Shown: positions 12,853 to 14,625 of the stretch, piece after piece
Layout of the letters: each line of letters starts with the position of its first letter
How positions within the stretch are numbered: the stretch's first letter is position 1
Source of the DNA: Gammaproteobacteria bacterium
GTDB taxonomy: Bacteria > Pseudomonadota > Gammaproteobacteria > SZUA-229
Direction: 5' to 3'
Assembly (NCBI GenBank): GCA_030637945.1
Contig: DAOWFN010000011.1
Coordinates: 1 to 14,625, forward strand
Length of the DNA: 14,625 nucleotides
Made by a program: the position numbers and the translations under genes
The notes under the pieces: model-generated
The model's input: the letters and a program-made list of their open reading frames with translations, nothing else
What the model was told of the DNA's origin: nothing
The model's database searches: none

Positions 12853-13665
12853 TCAAATATTTTCCTCAAGAAAATGTTTGAAGTTGTGCGCATCAATAAT
12901 CTGTGTGCCGTCACAGTTGAATTGCATCCTGACAATTCCCTGCACGATACATACCGTTATGTTGCGAAGGTAGTATCCTTCAATATTTCTTAGTGTTGCT
13001 ACAGCAGATAAAACTTTTGTTATGTTCTCGGGCTCTAGGGGTCGCCATTGTTGTGAGCGGCGATTTAAAATATTTTGCCAGTATGAAGGTATTTTTTTGT
13101 AATGCTCGCTACTACGCAGAGTGGCATATAACTCGCGCATTAGCGAGATCTTATCGCTGTAATCAATCGGTGGAAAATGACGATTGATATAATCCTTATT
13201 AGCGATTTTTTCAGCATCGTGTATCTCCTGGCGTAACGGATCAAATACCGAGTTGGTGCGAATCTCGCCACTGTTGAAACCAACAAAAATACGATAGATA
13301 CCCCTGTTCAACATGATATCTTCCAGGTTGGGTTCTAATTGTTCAAACAGGCTATCAACCTTGCTGTTGTATCGTTTTCTCAGAGGTGCACTTTCACGTA
13401 ATGACGGGTCACCTTTGATACCAATCAAGACCTGTTCAGAATTAAGCCCGGCGGCACTAACAATGCTTTCCTGTAAGATGAGTTCTTCGATATTCTCATC
13501 GACAGTGTTTTCTGCGGGGTGAGTTATATTCTTATTTTCGTTGCTGTTCATTAAGATGCCATTGTTGACGGTTTTGGGGGGGCGTAAATTTAGTCCAATA
13601 TCGACAGTAGTGTTACTTATATTGGCTATAATAACCATACCATATGACAATTTGATGAAATTCAT
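12853..13665 (-). CDS. uncharacterised cytosolic protein
   Basis: This is a 270-residue frame with no family I can name. The first 38 residues are mildly hydrophobic and may not be translated. An internal ATG at 13551 gives a 232-residue protein with a polar, disordered-looking start (NSNENKNITHPAENTVDENIEEL). The remainder has an alpha/beta core (QVLIGIKGDPSL, IYRIFVGFNSGEIRT), a charged helical middle with PPIDYSDKISLMRELYATLRSSEHYKKIP, and the end GIVRMQFNCDGTQIIDAHNFKHFLEENI. There is no export signal. It is divergent from the ExeA-like ATPase across 75 bases (189 if the internal start is used), so the two may share regulation. Confidence 0.6.
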   Translation of the reverse strand: MNFIKLSYGMVIIANISNTTVDIGLNLRPPKTVNNGILMNSNENKNITHPAENTVDENIEELILQESIVSAAGLNSEQVLIGIKGDPSLRESAPLRKRYNSKVDSLFEQLEPNLEDIMLNRGIYRIFVGFNSGEIRTNSVFDPLRQEIHDAEKIANKDYINRHFPPIDYSDKISLMRELYATLRSSEHYKKIPSYWQNILNRRSQQWRPLEPENITKVLSAVATLRNIEGYYLRNITVCIVQGIVRMQFNCDGTQIIDAHNFKHFLEENI

Positions 13666-13720
13666 GCTTGAAAAATCATTCGATCTTGCGGCTCCTATGT
13701 AAGATGTTGATTTTATGGGC

Positions 13721-13732
13721 TTAACCGGTTAA
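13721..13732. promoter_or_regulatory. 12-bp perfect palindrome before the ATPase gene
   Basis: TTAACCGGTTAA is a perfect palindrome lying eight bases before the ATPase ATG at 13741, where a Shine-Dalgarno is otherwise missing. A dimeric repressor site or a hairpin that hides the start are possible; chance cannot be excluded. Confidence 0.3.
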
Positions 13733-13740
13733 AAAATATT

Positions 13741-14625
13741 ATGTACGAAGCTTTTTATGGTTTTAAGGAAAAGCCATTTTCAATGTTGCCCGACCCGAGT
13801 TTTTTGTTTTTAAGCAAAAAACATCAGGCTGCGCTTACTTTATTAGAGTACGGGCTGCTTAATCATGTGGGTTTTTGTGTAATAACGGGTGAGCCGGGTG
13901 CCGGTAAGACGACTATCGTCCGTGCGCTGTTAGATCGTATCAGTGACCAAATTACGGTTGGACTCATTACTAATACACATCAATCCTTTGGCGGTTTGCT
14001 TGATTGGGTGCTGTCCGCGTTTGACTTGCACCGGCCAAATTTGACCTCGGTAGAGATGCACCAGATCTTCATGGAATTTTTGATTGAAGAGTATGCAAAC
14101 AATCGCACGGTTTTATTGATCGTCGATGAAGCACAAAACATGCAACCGGATACTCTGGAAGAGCTGCGCATGTTATCTAATGTGAACTCTGAAAAAGATC
14201 AATTGCTACAGGTCGTTCTGTCCGGGCAGCCGGCATTAAAAGAGATGTTGCTCAGACCTGAGTTAATGCAGTTTGCGCAACGCATAGCGGTCGATTACCA
14301 CCTTGCAGCATTAAGTGCTGAAGAGACATGTGGATATATTCAGCACCGTCTGGTCACGGCAGGTGCAGAAAAAGACGTATTTACGCCGGCGGCCTGTGAG
14401 CGGATATACAATTACAGTGGTGGTACACCACGTTTGATTAATCTGCTCTGTGAAACTGTTCTGGTCTATGGATTTGCAGATCAGCTGGAAATGATCGATG
14501 TCGATCTGGTCGATGAAATGGTGCAGGAACGTATGAAAGACAGCGTTGTGCCTATCGTTAATCGGGATATAGCAAAACAGGATAATAAAGAAGCCAGTGA
14601 AAAACTGGAAAAAAACTTCCCATGG
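13741..14625 (+). CDS. ExeA/GspA-type AAA ATPase, 3' end outside the window
   Basis: The 295 residues visible run to the window edge without a stop. The start MYEAFYGFKEKPFSMLPDPSFLFLS is typical of the ExeA/GspA and PEP-CTERM/exosortase-locus ATPase family. Walker A is GEPGAGKT (50-57), Walker B VLLIVDEAQ (124-132), a sensor segment VVLSGQPAL (158-166), and an arginine-finger-like QRI at 180-182. The later SGGTPRLINLLCE is also family-typical. ExeA recruits ATP hydrolysis to assemble type II secretion ports in peptidoglycan; related proteins serve MSHA pili and exosortase-linked polysaccharide loci. Which system applies depends on genes and on a C-terminal domain beyond the window. From about residue 275 the sequence turns charged (NRDIAKQDNKEASEKLEKN), probably a linker. 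Confidence 0.9.
   Translation, partial: MYEAFYGFKEKPFSMLPDPSFLFLSKKHQAALTLLEYGLLNHVGFCVITGEPGAGKTTIVRALLDRISDQITVGLITNTHQSFGGLLDWVLSAFDLHRPNLTSVEMHQIFMEFLIEEYANNRTVLLIVDEAQNMQPDTLEELRMLSNVNSEKDQLLQVVLSGQPALKEMLLRPELMQFAQRIAVDYHLAALSAEETCGYIQHRLVTAGAEKDVFTPAACERIYNYSGGTPRLINLLCETVLVYGFADQLEMIDVDLVDEMVQERMKDSVVPIVNRDIAKQDNKEASEKLEKNFPW

Overview
The window looks like a chromosomal segment of a gammaproteobacterium with moderately low GC. SrkA (YihE), a YeiP/EfpL-type EF-P paralogue, SlyD with a His-rich tail, ArfB, SprT, YqhA and a ferredoxin-NADP reductase with the usual gammaproteobacterial C-terminus all occur together. There is no transposase, integrase, tRNA, rRNA or CRISPR array. The genus cannot be fixed from this sequence alone. 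The number of thiol-redox proteins, the FNR-type site and the short dispersed palindromic repeats would fit an environmental, possibly facultatively anaerobic or sulfur-cycle lineage, but that is inference.

Layout. Bases 1-4459 hold a redox and membrane cluster. A YihY/BrkB membrane protein (cut by the window edge) lies downstream of an exported protein with two thioredoxin folds. A thioredoxin-fold/HEAT-repeat fusion is divergent from that protein. Next come a repeat-rich spacer, a YqhA (UPF0114) membrane protein with a small orphan gene behind it, and a TlpA/redoxin-like protein that is divergent from the SrkA kinase (4491-5468). An NAD(P)H-dependent FMN reductase follows, then a 164-bp fold-back element, then an orphan 326-residue protein.

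Bases 7477-7980 contain a well-formed class II FNR-type promoter in front of two tiny single-pass membrane proteins that automatic ORF finding would miss. SlyD follows, with a clear rho-independent terminator. A small SET-domain protein comes next, with its own sigma-70 promoter.

Bases 8978-10582 form a translation and proteostasis group: SprT metalloprotease-like protein and EfpL in tandem on the minus strand, and ArfB divergent from them. Bases 10597-12756 carry a fatty-acid desaturase-like membrane enzyme, a HIT-family protein and ferredoxin-NADP reductase. The window ends with an orphan protein divergent from an ExeA/GspA-type AAA ATPase that runs off the right edge.

At least five different palindromic intergenic repeats occur, each apparently from a different family. 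The most noteworthy signals are the FNR-controlled micro-protein pair, the exactly symmetric fold-back element whose end creates the stop codon of the neighbouring gene, the thioredoxin-HEAT fusion, and the pairing of SrkA with a thiol-redox protein, which echoes srkA-dsbA in E. coli. Nothing here amounts to a clear new multi-gene defence or biosynthetic system.
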